Position numbers and translations under genes: made by a program
In this document: one piece after another, positions 49,441-61,420 of the stretch
How the letters are laid out: each line of letters opens with the position of its first letter
How positions within the stretch are numbered: the first letter of the stretch is position 1
Notes under the pieces: generated by a model
Databases searched by the model: none
The model's input: only the letters and a program-made list of their open reading frames with translations
Told to the model about the DNA's origin: nothing
Assembly (NCBI RefSeq): GCF_963678635.1
Contig: NW_026971675.1
Span: forward strand, 1-64,000
From: Symsagittifera roscoffensis
Lineage: Eukaryota; Xenacoelomorpha; Acoela; Convolutidae
Direction: 5' to 3'
DNA length: 64,000 nucleotides

Positions 49441-50183
49441 ATGAGTCTAGACAAGTCAAGGATACCTAAACGAGGTAATAGCTCTAGGAAATTCATACCT
49501 AAAAAGCAAAGAAAAACAAGGATCGATCCTTTTGTGGATTGGATCAAACGAGCCCGGACCGACAAAGGGGAGACGGTTTCAGGCAGAATGGTTGAAACGA
49601 GGAGTCAGAAGACCTCTGAAGAGAGAAAAGAAATGTTAGAAGTGGAGGTCAATACGGACCAGGCCATGAATGACAACCAGAAAGTACATGGACTGGAATT
49701 TGAGAGGCAGAAGGCTGGCGAGTGAATCTACTCCGGTAGAACAAGGCCATGATTTTGCCACTTCCACCGGGACATTAGATCGAGAGGAGATGTCGGAACT
49801 GTCCGACATTTCAACTGAAATTGTGGCAAGTAGAAGGTCTCCAATAGACAACACTATGATGGCAGGCGAGACTGAGAAACAAACAACGTCATCATCGTTC
49901 TCAGAAAGAATGAGGAACACCTTAGGAAACATCTTTCTATTCACCATGGGAGTGGGCACAGGAAATGAATGTGAATCCCAGGAGGAGGAGGAGGACGACG
50001 AAGAAGAGCAAGTGGACTTTGGGTCTCAACTCAGCCTCAATAGTTCGACCCAGGAGATTGAGGCATACGTCGAAAGAGAGACTGGAACCATGGACAAATT
50101 TGGTGTGGTGAGAACGATAAGCAAAGAGGTAAACACACCGGGCCAGTCGAGAGGCTTCGCGATTATGACAAATTCAGAGCCGC
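49441..50183 (+). pseudogene. gag: Duplicated gag N-terminal fragment (element D, copy 1)
   Basis: ATG at 49441 opens MSLDKSRIPKRG, the gag start. The frame moves from 49351-49725 to 49670-50233, and is cut by the duplication junction at 50184, after which only leader follows. It cannot give a full gag. Confidence 0.75.
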
Positions 50184-50184
50184 C

Positions 50185-52328
50185 GAAATTAGCTGAGCTT
50201 ACTGATAGGGACAAAAGTTTTTCGAAAAAATAAGCGTGAAAATTTTTTGAGATTGTTTTTAACAAATTCACCAATTTGGGAGGGTAGACCCTTCACGTTT
50301 AATATAATTTTTTTAGAAAAGCCCCTACACCCCTACCAAAAGATAATAACGGTTGAATAAAGTAATTTTTAGGCTGTTCTAGACGAAAAGAGAAGGCTAA
50401 AGGCACAGGAGAACCTTGATCGAACCGAAGTTAGGCTAACGATAAGACCCTTCACCGTTAGCGTGAATTGTCAAATAAGAGGCTTAACTTCAATCCGGAG
50501 GGGTCTAGGAAAGCATTACATACCCTTCCTAGTTAATTGGAAAAGCAAAATCGCATCGGAGAACGTATCCGGGGGGTATAGGTTGAAAGAGGGCTACCAA
50601 TCCGGAGGGGTCAAAAAAAATTTTTTTCTCGAATTAGGAGGGTCCGAATCCGAAGGGGCCTTATATTTGCTAATTCGGAGGGGTCCCAATCCGGAGTGGT
50701 TTTATATCTAGTAACTCAGAGGGGTCCCAATTTGGAGGGGTCTAAATTTTGTTAGTCCGGAAGGTTCCTATTTTTTTCCAATCCGGAGCGGTATTATTTT
50801 ATTAAAGGAATTAGGTAAACGGAAGAAAGACTAAAGTGAGAGGTATTAGGTTAAAAGCAGACAGACTAGGAGTCAGTGACTGCGCTGATAACTTGCCTTT
50901 CAATAAAAATCAGACCAAAACAAAACAGGTCCGAGCTCGGATATTCGCGACACAAAGTCTAAACTAAAAAGAGCGTAATTCATTGGTGTGGATTGAAACC
51001 CAATACGTTTTTGTGAAAAGTGACTGCCCTGAGGGTTGTAGTAGGTCTAGCTCGGGCAGTCCGAAGGCAGATAGGTAATACAGTACTCGGTGGGTGCAAT
51101 AGACGCCCACTTGAGAAATTTACTGCCTTGAAAGTTTTGTCTGTTTGGTGCAGCACCAAGCAGGGAAAGCTTTTTCTTAAAAAAAAAACAAGTTCGACTA
51201 TTGTACGGCGACCGACTAAAAGTACAATACACATACGTTTTTTTCATAGAGGTATTCATATTCTGTCATTATATATTATATTTTTTCTTTTTGTTTTTGA
51301 TTTTAAATCTACATAAACTGTGCTTGATTGGGTAGTGAGTACACTATCTTTTAAATTGACTGATAACATCATATTGTGCTAGTTTTCAAATCTTACGACC
51401 GATAATCGGTTAGTGTGAATAAATTATATACCAACTGTACTCTGATAACATACAGGTATTCGTGGTCACTATTTTATAGAATCTTGTGAAGTTTATTGTG
51501 TTGTGTCATTATTATTGGTAGTCAAACTATAAGGTCACTACCAATCGAATTAAGTGTATTGGCATTAAGAAGTGACAAATTGAGAATGAGTCTAGACAAG
51601 TCAAGGATACCTAAACGAGGTAATAGCTCTAGGAAATTCATACCTAAAAAGCAAAGAAAAACAATGACCGATCCTTTTGTGGATTGGATCAAACGAGCCC
51701 GGACCGACAAAGGGGAGACGGTTTCAGGCAGAATGGTTGAAACGAGGAGTCAGAAGACCTCTGAAGAGAGAAAAGAAATGTTAGAAGTGGAGGTCAATAC
51801 GGACCAGGCCATGAATGACAACCAGAAAGTACATGGACTGGAATTTGAGAGGCAGAAGGCTGGCGAGTGAATCTACTCCGGTAGAACAAGGCCATGATTT
51901 TGCCACTTCCACCGGGACATTAGATCGAGAGGAGATGTCGGAACTGTCCGACATTTCAACTGAAATTGTGGCAAGTAGAAGGTCTCCAATAGACAACACT
52001 ATGATGGCAGGCGGGACTGAGAAACAAACAACGTCATCATCGTTCTCAGAAAGAATGAGGAACACCTTAGGAAACATCTTTCTATTCACCATGGGAGTGG
52101 GCACAGGAAATGAATGTGAATCCCAGGAGGAGGAAGAGGACGACGAAGAAGAGCAAGTGGACTTTGGCTCTCAACTCAGCCTCAATAGTTCGACCCAGGA
52201 GATTGAGGCATACGTCGAAAGAGAGACTGGAACCATGGACAAATTTGGTGTGGTGAGAACGATAAGCAAAGAGGTAAACACACCGGGCCAGTCGAGAGGC
52301 TTCGCGATTATGACAAATTCAGAGCCGC
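50185..52328 (+). repeat. Tandem duplication, copy 2 (2,144 bp)
   Basis: Second copy of 48007-50183. It leads into the rest of gag. It repeats the motif array (50488-50800) and stem-loops. Confidence 0.92.
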
Positions 52329-54250
52329 AAACTGGGGAGAGTAGAAACAGAGGGCTAGGCAACGCATTGGCCGATCCCGAGGTGGATAATGAAAAGACGT
52401 CGAGGCAGAGAGTCAAGGCCCGAATCTCGACCAGCACGAAGCTACCTAGGACCGACAGGGTTACACCGCCACTAGTTACGCCACTCGAGGATAACGGGGT
52501 AGCACTAGAAGAAGCCTTGAACAACATAGTGGACAGTTTAGGAGAAAAAAATGAACAGATGTCCATAAGAATGAGTGAACTAGAAAGAGCAGTTCACATT
52601 GAAAGAGAAAGTCTGCGGGAAGAAATAAACCGCAATAGACAAGAAGTTGGTATGAGCGAAGAACGCTTGAAAGAAAGAACGGACGAGCATATAGCGAAGA
52701 ACTTGTCGCGAATGACAAGAGAAGCGGAACAGAGAGAGTTACGCTTAAGAGACGACATGGAGAAGTTAAGAATTCAGCAAGAGCAGTCTCTTGGGACTCT
52801 TGACGCAAAGATAGACGCGATGATGGAGAGGCGAACTCAGGCTATCATGGATAGGTTGGACGGGCTACTAAGCAGCAAGAGTGGACCAAAAGAAGGGGAA
52901 CCGAACTCGGGAGGTCCCAGCAGGGAGCCGAATGTGAACTTCAATGACCATCAAAAGAGGAGGACATATGGATCCACTAGAGGCAGGGGCAGTTCATCAG
53001 GCTATGCCACAAGGGGTAATAGAACATGGGGCCCAAACAGTAGAGCAAGTTCAACGGGGAACAGATAGACCTCTAATGAACGACCAACGCAAGGCACACA
53101 TGCGACCTGGAGAAGTGATTCCGGTAACAGAGGGCATGCAAGCCCGGGGAGGAGTCATGTGGGCCAAGGGGGAAACACTCACGGCGATTCGGATTGCAGG
53201 GATGCACCGCATACAGAGCCTTTGACAAGGTGTGAGGACACTCAGGAGGGACACTCAAGGGATGCTACGGCAATGGCCACAGCCTTTGAACCCCTAAACA
53301 GGTCTTTGGAGACATTCCTTACAAGTTTATCCAGAACCAATGAACGCAGTGAGAAGTCCAGAAGAGTGTTTAAGAAACCAAGATGCTATAAAGACGAATC
53401 TGATGGCTGTATTGATACCTGGATAGAGGTAATGAAACTGCATTTCGAGGAAGAGGACTTGTCGGAGAGACAGGAATGCAGTGCGCTCACCAGTAACTTG
53501 TATGGGACAGCCCTGAACTGTGTCATGGCCAAGAAGCAATATCAGCGTGACACAGCCGAGAAAATCTTCGAAATCTTGTAAAACCGTTTTGGATCAGGGG
53601 TGCATGGGCACCAAGCGGTGATGCGCTTCGAGAAACGGAGGCAACGATAAGATGAAACGATAGACAAGTTTCTCGATGACTTGGAAATGCTGAGAAGACG
53701 CAGCCAACCGGATGAGTCAAACCGAAGGATGAACCTGGCAATAGCCTCAAAATTCATCGATGGTGTGAAGAATGATGAACTTCGGACAATGCTGGCAACG
53801 CACTACACACCACTGTCAACCAATGCGCCAACACCGGAGGAGTTGAGGCTCAAGTCAAAAGAATATCTTTTGTTGAAACCTCCTTCGAGATCTGGATACT
53901 ATAAGAACAATTATGGCAATTTTAACAACGGGCCAGCAAACCAAGGGAACAACTGGTACAAACCGAGGGATGATATGGACAAGAGGCGCTCTTGTGCCAA
54001 TTGCAGTTCAACGGACCATCATGTGTCAGCTAGCCCAACTTACAAACAAGGCATGAAAGCAATAGGCTTTAGCCTCGAAAACGAAGATGCGTCAGAATTG
54101 GACTATGAGGATTTCATGAGAGGAGTAATTGCAAAATTCGGCCCGAGGTGTTTCTTCTGCAACTTGGAAGTCATTTTAAATCAGATTGTCCGCAATTCTG
54201 GGATGCAGTGGCAGACATCAAGCATCCAAGGCATGAAGAAGCTTTGTCAG
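51586..54250 (+). pseudogene. gag: Gag of element D (broken)
   Basis: Start ATG 51586, with a frame change near 51860 (also in copy 1, so older than the duplication) into 51815-53068. That part has a coiled coil (EKNEQMSIRMSELERAVHIE) and a basic, Gly/Arg-rich end. TAG at 53066, then the capsid part 53159-53581 (CYKDESDGCIDTWIEVMKL), stops at 53579 and 53648, and 53681-54256 with zinc knuckles. Knuckle 1 (CANCSSTDHHVSASP) has lost its last Cys. A frameshift near 54165 interrupts knuckle 2. Confidence 0.88.
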
Positions 54251-55629
54251 GAGTGAAAGCCAGCAAGGCTCGCCTGTTGAGTGAAGCGGAGGCACGCAGA
54301 AAAGCTAAACCTCAAGAGCTGGCGGCAAAGAAAATGCAAGCGGTAACAGAAAAGACACGTGAACCGGAACCAGCAACTGCGGCTGATGACTTCAAGATCG
54401 ATTATAGGGCAGCCGCGAGGGATGCGCTAAATAGAGTGCAGCAGGAACTGGTGACGAAAGAGATCGAACAAAAAGTGAAACTTGAACTGGAGAATGAGAA
54501 ACTACAGGAGCAACTGAATGCCTTCGAAGCAACGGAGGTCGAGGAGACTAAGGCACCAAGCAGTTTGAGCATGAAACTTAATGTGATTTCCGGTCAGAGG
54601 TTCGGATCGGTGCCACAAGGAAGCAAGATACAGTCGATAATCTCAGTGGCTGGACATCAGGTAATCAGAAATCTGAGTGAACCATCCGAGTTCACTTTGA
54701 TGCATATGGACACATATGCAGATTATCTGAGGCAGGCGGAGCCACGCGCTGAGTCGAGAGCTGTGCGAGCACTACTAACAACGGGTGGCCCTCGCATGAA
54801 GAAACTTCATGGACGCTACCTGGAGATCTATGGGCCGTATCAAGTGATGCTGAACGTGGATGAAATCAGTATCTACACTAGGACTTATGTAACAACAGAT
54901 GATGACCAAATGGGGCAGATCTATTTGGGTGAGGAGGAACTCAAGGTCCGCAGGATAGGCCATGACGCCATGATGGAACAAGTTGCAGTACACATTGGGT
55001 ATGAAGCAGATGGGATCGCACATCTGCTCGACACCAACGGAATGAAAATCGGAGTCACAGGGCTTCTGGACACAGGAGCGGTAGTGAGTGTGATGCCGAT
55101 AAAAACTTGGGAAAGAATGGGCTTCACGAGGGAAGATCTAATTCCAACGAATCACCGACTGGCCGCCGCCAATCGAGGAGCAATTTACGTAGCCGGAAGA
55201 ACGCCGATAACATTTCTCCACATGGGAGGACGAGATCTATGGATGAGCTTCCTGGTAGTAGAGAATTTAGACGACGCCAACCAATTCATCTTGGGAAGAA
55301 ATTTTGTCCGGAATTTTGACGTGATGATTGACTTGAACTATGGTCTGATACGGATTAGAAACCCAGACCAGAAGTATGTTAAGAAACAAATTAATAGGAT
55401 AATAACAGACGGTACCAATTTTTTAGATAGAAAAGTAAAACTACAGGCAGGACAAGCTGTGGTGGCAATTTTTAGAATGAGAAATTTAGATTCGTTAAGC
55501 GATAGTAAACAGGTTTGTTTAGTACCGAATCCAAACGGTCAGAGTTCGGTGATTTTAGGCCGGAGCTTCTCGGTAACGCGAAACGGATATTGGTTGCTGT
55601 TATTTCGTCGAACACGAAATCGAACTTGA
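54148..55629 (+). CDS. pol: Gag end and protease of element D
   Basis: The frame enters inside knuckle 2 (GSHFKSDCPQFW), passes a Glu/Lys coiled-coil region, and carries the retropepsin-like motif LLDTGAVVS and ILGRNFVRNFD. Unlike C it reads without break through to RNLDSLSDSKQVC, showing that the protease and the following RT-side sequence share one frame in the family. It then runs into a deletion at about 55600 that removes some 130 codons before RT. Confidence 0.85.
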   Translation: MFLLQLGSHFKSDCPQFWDAVADIKHPRHEEALSGVKASKARLLSEAEARRKAKPQELAAKKMQAVTEKTREPEPATAADDFKIDYRAAARDALNRVQQELVTKEIEQKVKLELENEKLQEQLNAFEATEVEETKAPSSLSMKLNVISGQRFGSVPQGSKIQSIISVAGHQVIRNLSEPSEFTLMHMDTYADYLRQAEPRAESRAVRALLTTGGPRMKKLHGRYLEIYGPYQVMLNVDEISIYTRTYVTTDDDQMGQIYLGEEELKVRRIGHDAMMEQVAVHIGYEADGIAHLLDTNGMKIGVTGLLDTGAVVSVMPIKTWERMGFTREDLIPTNHRLAAANRGAIYVAGRTPITFLHMGGRDLWMSFLVVENLDDANQFILGRNFVRNFDVMIDLNYGLIRIRNPDQKYVKKQINRIITDGTNFLDRKVKLQAGQAVVAIFRMRNLDSLSDSKQVCLVPNPNGQSSVILGRSFSVTRNGYWLLLFRRTRNRT

Positions 55630-57006
55630 AGAGGGCGCCGTTCCCCATAGGGAAGGCGCAAGACGAATGACGCCACACAAGTCGGAAGCGTGCCGAGCGG
55701 AAATAGAAATGTTGCTTCAATACGACATGATAGAACCCTCGAAATCGTCATGGGCTTGCGGGGTAGTAATGGCGAAAAAGAAAGTTCAGGGCCAGCTCAG
55801 GTTTTGTTGCGACTTTCGTTAGTTGAACGCGGTAACGATAAAAGATGCGTACCCGATACCGCGAATAGACGAGAGCCTCTCTAAACTTGGTGATGCCAAG
55901 TTCTTCACCACATTGGACTTGGGTTCTGCCTTCTGGCAGGTCCCTCTGCGGAAGAAGGATAGAGAGAAAACCGGATTCGCGTGCGAATGGGGATTGTACC
56001 AGTGGAAGAGGATGCCCTTCGGCTTGTGCAATGCAACGGCCATTTTTCAAAGACTGATGGCTCAGGCTTCGACCAGAGTGACCAAGAAGTACGGGAATCT
56101 CGTGATGTGTTACGTGGATGACGTAGTCATAGCGACACCGACCCTGGAAGACCACATTGATAGGCTCGATGAGGTCTTTGGATGCATGAAAAGAGCAGGC
56201 TTGAAGTGCAAACCATCGAAATGAGAAATCCTTAGGGATTCGATTAAGTACCTGGGAAGAATGGTGGACAGGCATGGTGTGAGGCCGGACCCGGAAGCAG
56301 TAGAAGCAGTGTTGACATGGAAGGCTCCCAGAACGGACACACAGCACCTGAGCTTCCTAGGATTTGCCAATTACTACCGGGAGTTCATAAAAGGATATGC
56401 GGACAAGGTGTATCCCATGCAGAAGCTGATGCGCAACAAAGGGAAAAAGTTCGAATGGAACGAGGAAGCACAAGTTGCCATCGAGAACATAAAGCGGGAA
56501 CTGTGCGAAGCGCCAGTGCTAGGCATGCCTACAGAAAAGGGCATGTATGTTCTTGACACAGACGCATCAGTAGTAGCCATCTCAGGAATATTGCATCAAG
56601 AGCAAGAATGGAATGGAAGAACGGTTCTCCGTCCCATTGCATACGGCAGCAAGGTCTTGAGTGACACAGAGATGAAATATGGCGCACCAAAAGCAGAAAT
56701 GTTTGCAGTAGTCACTTTTGTGGAAAAGTACCGTGCATACTTGGGGAGCGCTCCCTTCAAGTTACGCGTGGACAACAGAGCGTTATCCTGGTTGAAGACC
56801 TACTCGATGGATCAGACTTATATTGGTAGATGGATAGTGAGATTGGAAGGCTACCACATGATAATCGAGCACAGGATGCGTGACAAACACCAGAATGCTG
56901 ACAGCTGACTCAGTAAGAAAACTGAGTTCTATGAAAGATTGGAGCAGAAGCAAGTCAATCAGGCAGAAATAAAGGAGGGATTCTCGTTTCTGGACAAAGA
57001 AACTTA
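55630..57006 (+). pseudogene. pol: RT and RNase H of element D (in-frame stops)
   Basis: One frame throughout (frame of 55823), with TAG near 55820, TGA at 56222, TGA at 56906 and TAA at 57006. RT motifs DLGSAFWQVPL, RMPFGLCNATAIFQRLM and YVDD are intact. RNase H motifs VLDTDAS, GAPKAEMF and RVDNRALSWL are present. No indel is visible over the region except the one-codon insertion at 56906. Confidence 0.9.
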
Positions 57007-58282
57007 AAAAGCGCTTCCCTTAACGAGATGGTTGAACAAGTCTGGACATCCAATTCCAGGACACCCCGAGTTACCTGTAGAGAAAGCAGTCGAGATAAAG
57101 ATCCTATCCAAGGAGGACCCGGTCCCCTTGGATCTGTTGCTGCGCTCGAATCTGGTCCAGCAAGAACTCTCTCGCATGAACATAAACAGCCTCTCCTTAT
57201 TGGATAAAACGGTGCAGGTCACACCGCAAGTGATGCGGATGCTGGGTGGATTGTTAGAAAGAGAAGTGACCAGAGATGACCCCGAGTGGACAGCAGCAGT
57301 GGCATCGCTAACAGTCAGTGAGAAGGTGAAGATCATGCCGTCCAGACGACAACACGAAGATAACGAGAGGGATTGTAGGACAATAGTCCAGCAACTAGTA
57401 TCCTTAGTACCCCACGAGATTTTAACCAGTACTTCTTACGGACGGAAAGAACAGGGAAGCAGTACGCGAAGGAAAACCGTCACCTTTGTGGACCAGGAGA
57501 AAAAAGGTGAGAAGGTAGAACAAAACCTGCTGCAAGATTGTTTGTCCGACGTGACGAATGATAAGAAGAGCCAGCGAGCACAAGATCAACACCCGCGACA
57601 AGAAAGTTTGTCCGGGGAGTCTGAGATAGATTAAAAAATTCCTGATGAGAAACAGGACCTAGAGAACAAGGTTTTGTCCGGGGAGTTCAGATGGATGCGA
57701 AGAAGGCACAGACATGATCTGGAGGAGCGTGCAGACTCCATCACAAATTCTTCAACAGTTGACAATTCCCAAAACTCAGGAATTGACACCTATTCAGACA
57801 GGAACTCGAGCTCGGGATCAGAACTGTCCGAACTAGCGATCCACACACTACTAGTGGAAACTCGGGCAAGGGATCTGGACAGAGAGGTGTACCAGGATCC
57901 TGACAGCGATCGCTACCTTATACCAAGCGAAAGAGTCTTTGACAACGCAGCGGATGATTTGGAGACAATAGCGGTATCGAAACGTTCGATAAGTCTGTTG
58001 CCGCAGAAAGAGGTAGTCAGGACTGATCTTCAGCCGTTTAAACAAGAAACACAGCCGTTGGCGAAGATTTGGTGCGTTAAGATGGAAGAAGACACACACC
58101 AGCCCAACGAGCTGAATAGTCAGATGAGGGTTGTGAAGACGTACTTGAAGGCGAGATACAGACTCTCGGATCTTCTCAGGGCGCAGAGAAAAGATCGCAT
58201 GACAAGCAACCTGAAAAGGTGGATCGAGAATGGTTCTCCGGATAAAGGGGACCTCGAGGAAGATAGTTATCGCATCCTGTGA
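57007..58282 (+). pseudogene. pol: Acidic linker of D pol
   Basis: Same frame, stops at 57632 and 58280. It is unlike the C linker in sequence until the shared end LKARYRLSDLLRAQ (58148-58190). It is Ser/Asp/Glu-rich. It contains two polypurine-tract copies. Confidence 0.65.
57610..57686 (+). promoter_or_regulatory. Two internal polypurine-tract copies in linker (element D)
   Basis: GTCCGGGGAGT at 57610-57620 and again at 57676-57686, 66 bp apart, both coding LSGE. C has one copy at 31209. Confidence 0.45.
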
Positions 58283-58291
58283 CAGTACTTC

Positions 58292-59839
58292 ATGCAGAAG
58301 GAAGGGAGGTTTTATTTGAACAAGGACGGGATCGTGGCTTGCAAAAGAAGAGAGGAAGACAGAGTCCTATATAAGTATAACGGGATAGTGTTACCGCAAC
58401 TCTATCAGACAGAACTATTATTCAGGTCGCATGATCAGATGGGCCATCAGGGGATCGATAAAGTATATCAGATGATCCTGAAGCGCTTTGAGTGGCCTGG
58501 AATGAAAACGGCATGCGAGAAGTGGGTAAGAGCATGTCTGTCATGCCATCAGGTCAAGGATCCAAGGAAGTTGCGATTTCCTTTACAATCGATCGAGTCT
58601 TCTGAATTCAATGAGGTGGTACAGATAGATCACCAGAAGATATGCATGACAGACAGTGGTTATAATCAGGTGTTGGTCATGATAGATCATTTTACGAAGT
58701 ATGCAGAGGCCGTGCCCTGCATAACTGCCTCGGCGGAAGAGACATGCGACCACCTGATCAATACGTGGATAGCGAGACATGGTTGTCCGATGACGTATCA
58801 ATCGGATAATGAAACAGCTATCGTGGGAGAGCTTACGAACGAGCTTATGAGACGCTCACAGGTTGCTCAGGCTCACTCCACGACATACCACCCCCAGACG
58901 AATGGCTTAGTGGAAAGACAGAATAGGACGTTAGTGTCGATGCTGATAGTATTTTGTTCCAGGTACATGACCGATCGGGACAGATACCTTCCGCAGGTGA
59001 TGGGAGCCTATAACAGCACGCAACACTCCACCACTGGAGTTAGTCCACACATGATGTTAACTGGACACGAGAAGTCTTTACCCTGAACCTTTTTCTACCC
59101 AGAGTATGAGGGAAAGAAAACGTCTCCACAGGTCTACGTGAGGGATGTGATCAGACGCCAACAGGAGTTGAACGATTTGTATAGACGAAATACTCAGCAA
59201 GCACAGGCAAGGCAGAGGAAAAAATTTGACAAGAAAGCAGCTGGTGCAAAAGCTTACTCGGTGGGAGACTACGTATGGGTATTTCAGAACGTTATACCAC
59301 CAAAAGGGACAAAAAAGCTCCTAAAAAAGTGGAGGGGACCCTTCAAGATTACAGAGGTGCACCAGGAGGGACGCTTTTATAGGCTGAGTACTGGCCGAGC
59401 CACCCACTACGAGAACATCATGCCACACAATCCATCGACAGAAGACTGGTGCATACCTGCAGACATGGAAGAAGGGGATTATCTAATGATGGATCCTGCT
59501 TGTGAGGTCAACGAGAAGGGCACCAGGGAGAAGAACGATGGAAACGAAGTCGTGGAAGAAGGAACGGATACACCGCTGGAACTGGATCCAAACGAGGTAA
59601 TCGAAGCGGACGATGAAACCCTACCCTACGCAGAGGAGGATTGGCAGGATCCCGAACAGATAGAGGTTCCCAAGAACTTGGAACCGGATCTTCCGTTCAC
59701 GATACAGACTCGTCAGAAGGACAGGACACGACACAGAAAGAAATACAATCCTTACGCTGACGACTTTGTAGTGGATAGGATAGATCTGAAGAAGATAGTG
59801 GAGGAAGTAGTGGGTCTAGAAGAAATAACTGTGTCATAA
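58292..59839 (+). pseudogene. pol: Integrase of element D with GPY/F-like tail
   Basis: H2C2 module (HDQMGH...CLSC), core QIDHQK, QSDNET and GLVERQNR, then GPY/F module (KKWRGPFKITEV) in the same frame. TGA at 59084, TAA at 59837. The second catalytic motif is QSDNE rather than QSDNG. Confidence 0.9.
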
Positions 59840-60220
59840 GACATTGACATAGTCGATGATCACGACGATGAGTGGGTCGACGACCGGTCGAAACCCGAGG
59901 TAGAATTCGACGTCGAGCAACATCAGTCATATGATCAAGACTTGACGAACCTGCGTGTCTTAGAGTGGCTGAACGAAATGACCTCGGACCCAGAGGAGAC
60001 CAGCGTCACGATTCAAGACGTAGATCGTGAAAGCATGAAAAACATCAAGACCGAACGAGATGATCCTTCCTGGGCTGCCCAGGAAGAACGACTACTCATT
60101 GCAGCTTCTAACCTCGACTTAATACCCGGTATGCGATCGACGGGGACGTCGATGGCTTTTTTTGTCCGGGGAGTGGGGGTAGGACTTACCCACACTGAAA
60201 ACTTGATAATAAAAAATTAA
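59840..60220 (+). CDS. pol: Acidic pol extension of element D
   Basis: Continues the integrase frame after the stop at 59837. It ends MAFFVRGVGVGLTHTENLIIKN, conserved with B and C, then TAA. The A-rich AATAAAAAATTAAG lies at the frame change into the macro module. Confidence 0.65.
   Translation, partial: DIDIVDDHDDEWVDDRSKPEVEFDVEQHQSYDQDLTNLRVLEWLNEMTSDPEETSVTIQDVDRESMKNIKTERDDPSWAAQEERLLIAASNLDLIPGMRSTGTSMAFFVRGVGVGLTHTENLIIKN
60164..60183 (+). promoter_or_regulatory. Central polypurine tract (element D)
   Basis: GTCCGGGGAGTGGGGGTAGG, identical to C 33591-33610 and followed by the same ACTTACCCACAC. Confidence 0.6.
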
Positions 60221-60783
60221 GAGTAGCAGGAGAAACAGGAGACTTAGAAGCAGAAACAGGCGAAGAACCTAAGAAACCTGACCTAGGTAGGGTAGTTGAG
60301 TCATATTTTAACTTACCAAATGAATATTCAAGTAACATAATACTAACAGACAGTGATTTCATACTCACAAATAGAACATGTGCGATAGCAATCACAGCAG
60401 ACATGAGTTTTAGGACAGCGTTAGCGGCAGATTTTAAGAGAGAATACAAAAACGTGGAATTCCTTTGGAAGCAAAGACCAGGGATAGGGGGAGTAGCGGC
60501 CTTACCTCCGGCGGCGTCACAGATACCGGGAAAATACCTATGCTTCTTGGTAACGAGGGCGACGGAGAAGCAGCACGTGGACCCAGAGAATCTAGTCTTG
60601 TCCTTGACGAGGCTGAGGGACTTCCTCGTGGAAATGGACGTGAAGGAGCTCTCGCTTCAAGTGTACGATCCAAACAGAGGACGACTGCATCCTCGGGAAT
60701 TGTATGCGCTTGTACACGTGATATTCTCTGATACTAATATACAAGTATATTTACATAAGAAATATTACTTAAGTATAGGCTGA
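60218..60783 (+). CDS. Macro-domain-like module of element D
   Basis: Open from the frame change near 60218 to TGA 60781. The first internal ATG is 60403 but homology begins before it (NIILTDSDFILTNRTCAIAIT). It shares with C ADMSFRTALAADFKREY, GKYLCFLVTR, ELSLQVYDPNRGRL and the final HKKYYLSIG. It is diverged but keeps the pattern and the loop Asp, and has no stop. So it is the only module of D downstream of protease without a stop. Confidence 0.65.
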
Positions 60784-61208
60784 GTGACGTGCGAGAGGGT
60801 GTTAGGCTAAAGACTAAGTTGTATGTAAGGTGTGATATGTGTGTTATGTTATGTTATGTTATGTGTTAGGTTATTAAGATCGTGGGTATGAAGGGGTTAG
60901 TGACCATGAACAACTGAATGACAATCTTAGGAATAGATCCAAAGTTTGGACTGTCCAATCTTAGGTCGAATTCCAAAATTTTAGAGACCGATTGATTTTA
61001 ATAAATTTTAGGATAAATATCTTTTAATCTGAACTGTTTTTAAGTAAATTTTAACGATATATGTTAGGGTGAAACTGACAAGTGTGATATTTGTGACTTC
61101 TTTTCTAGATCCTGATTGATCATTTAATTGCTCACTTGAGTCAAAACTTTGAAATCAAATCAAATCGAATTTGAAGAACAGATTGGACAATTTCAACCTG
61201 GATGAATT
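60784..61208 (+). other. Noncoding region before block 2 (element D)
   Basis: It contains a short TTATG repeat (about 60845-60866) and the acceptor-like site. Block-2 homology resumes at 61209 after a large deletion. Confidence 0.55.
61095..61108 (+). promoter_or_regulatory. Candidate splice acceptor upstream of block 2 (element D)
   Basis: GACTTCTTTTCTAG followed by ATCCTG, 325 nt after the macro stop. Equivalent to 34491 in C and 18047 in B. Confidence 0.5.
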
Positions 61209-61420
61209 GATGGACCAGCAGTCACGTTTGCGTTCCCTGACGTTAAGGTGGAGGCGTATAGGAGGTCGGTGCTGCACCTGAACCTCATATCAGCAGTGGA
61301 CGGTAGTGCACTGAACTGGTGTGGGCAGCACACATTGCGGGAGCTCATGAGTGAAGATCTGTTATTTGCAAAAATATCAGAGCCAGAGATGACAGTCATC
61401 AATTTTGACGATCACTATTG
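61209..61420 (+). pseudogene. Block-2 fragment of D (central region)
   Basis: The frame starts DGPAVTFAFPD and includes SAVDGSALNWCGQ, matching C 38450-38640. Everything before it in block 2 (N-terminus, SGNH domain, second SGNH-like domain) is missing. It ends at a second deletion near 61410. Confidence 0.65.

Larger units (their letters stand above)
48007..50183 (+). repeat. Tandem duplication, copy 1 (2,177 bp)
   Basis: It starts GAAATTAGCTGAGC and ends ...CAGAGCCGC. It is nearly identical to copy 2 except for about 33 bp absent from copy 2 near 50590 and a few substitutions. It covers the end of the leader and the first 250 codons of gag. Confidence 0.92.
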
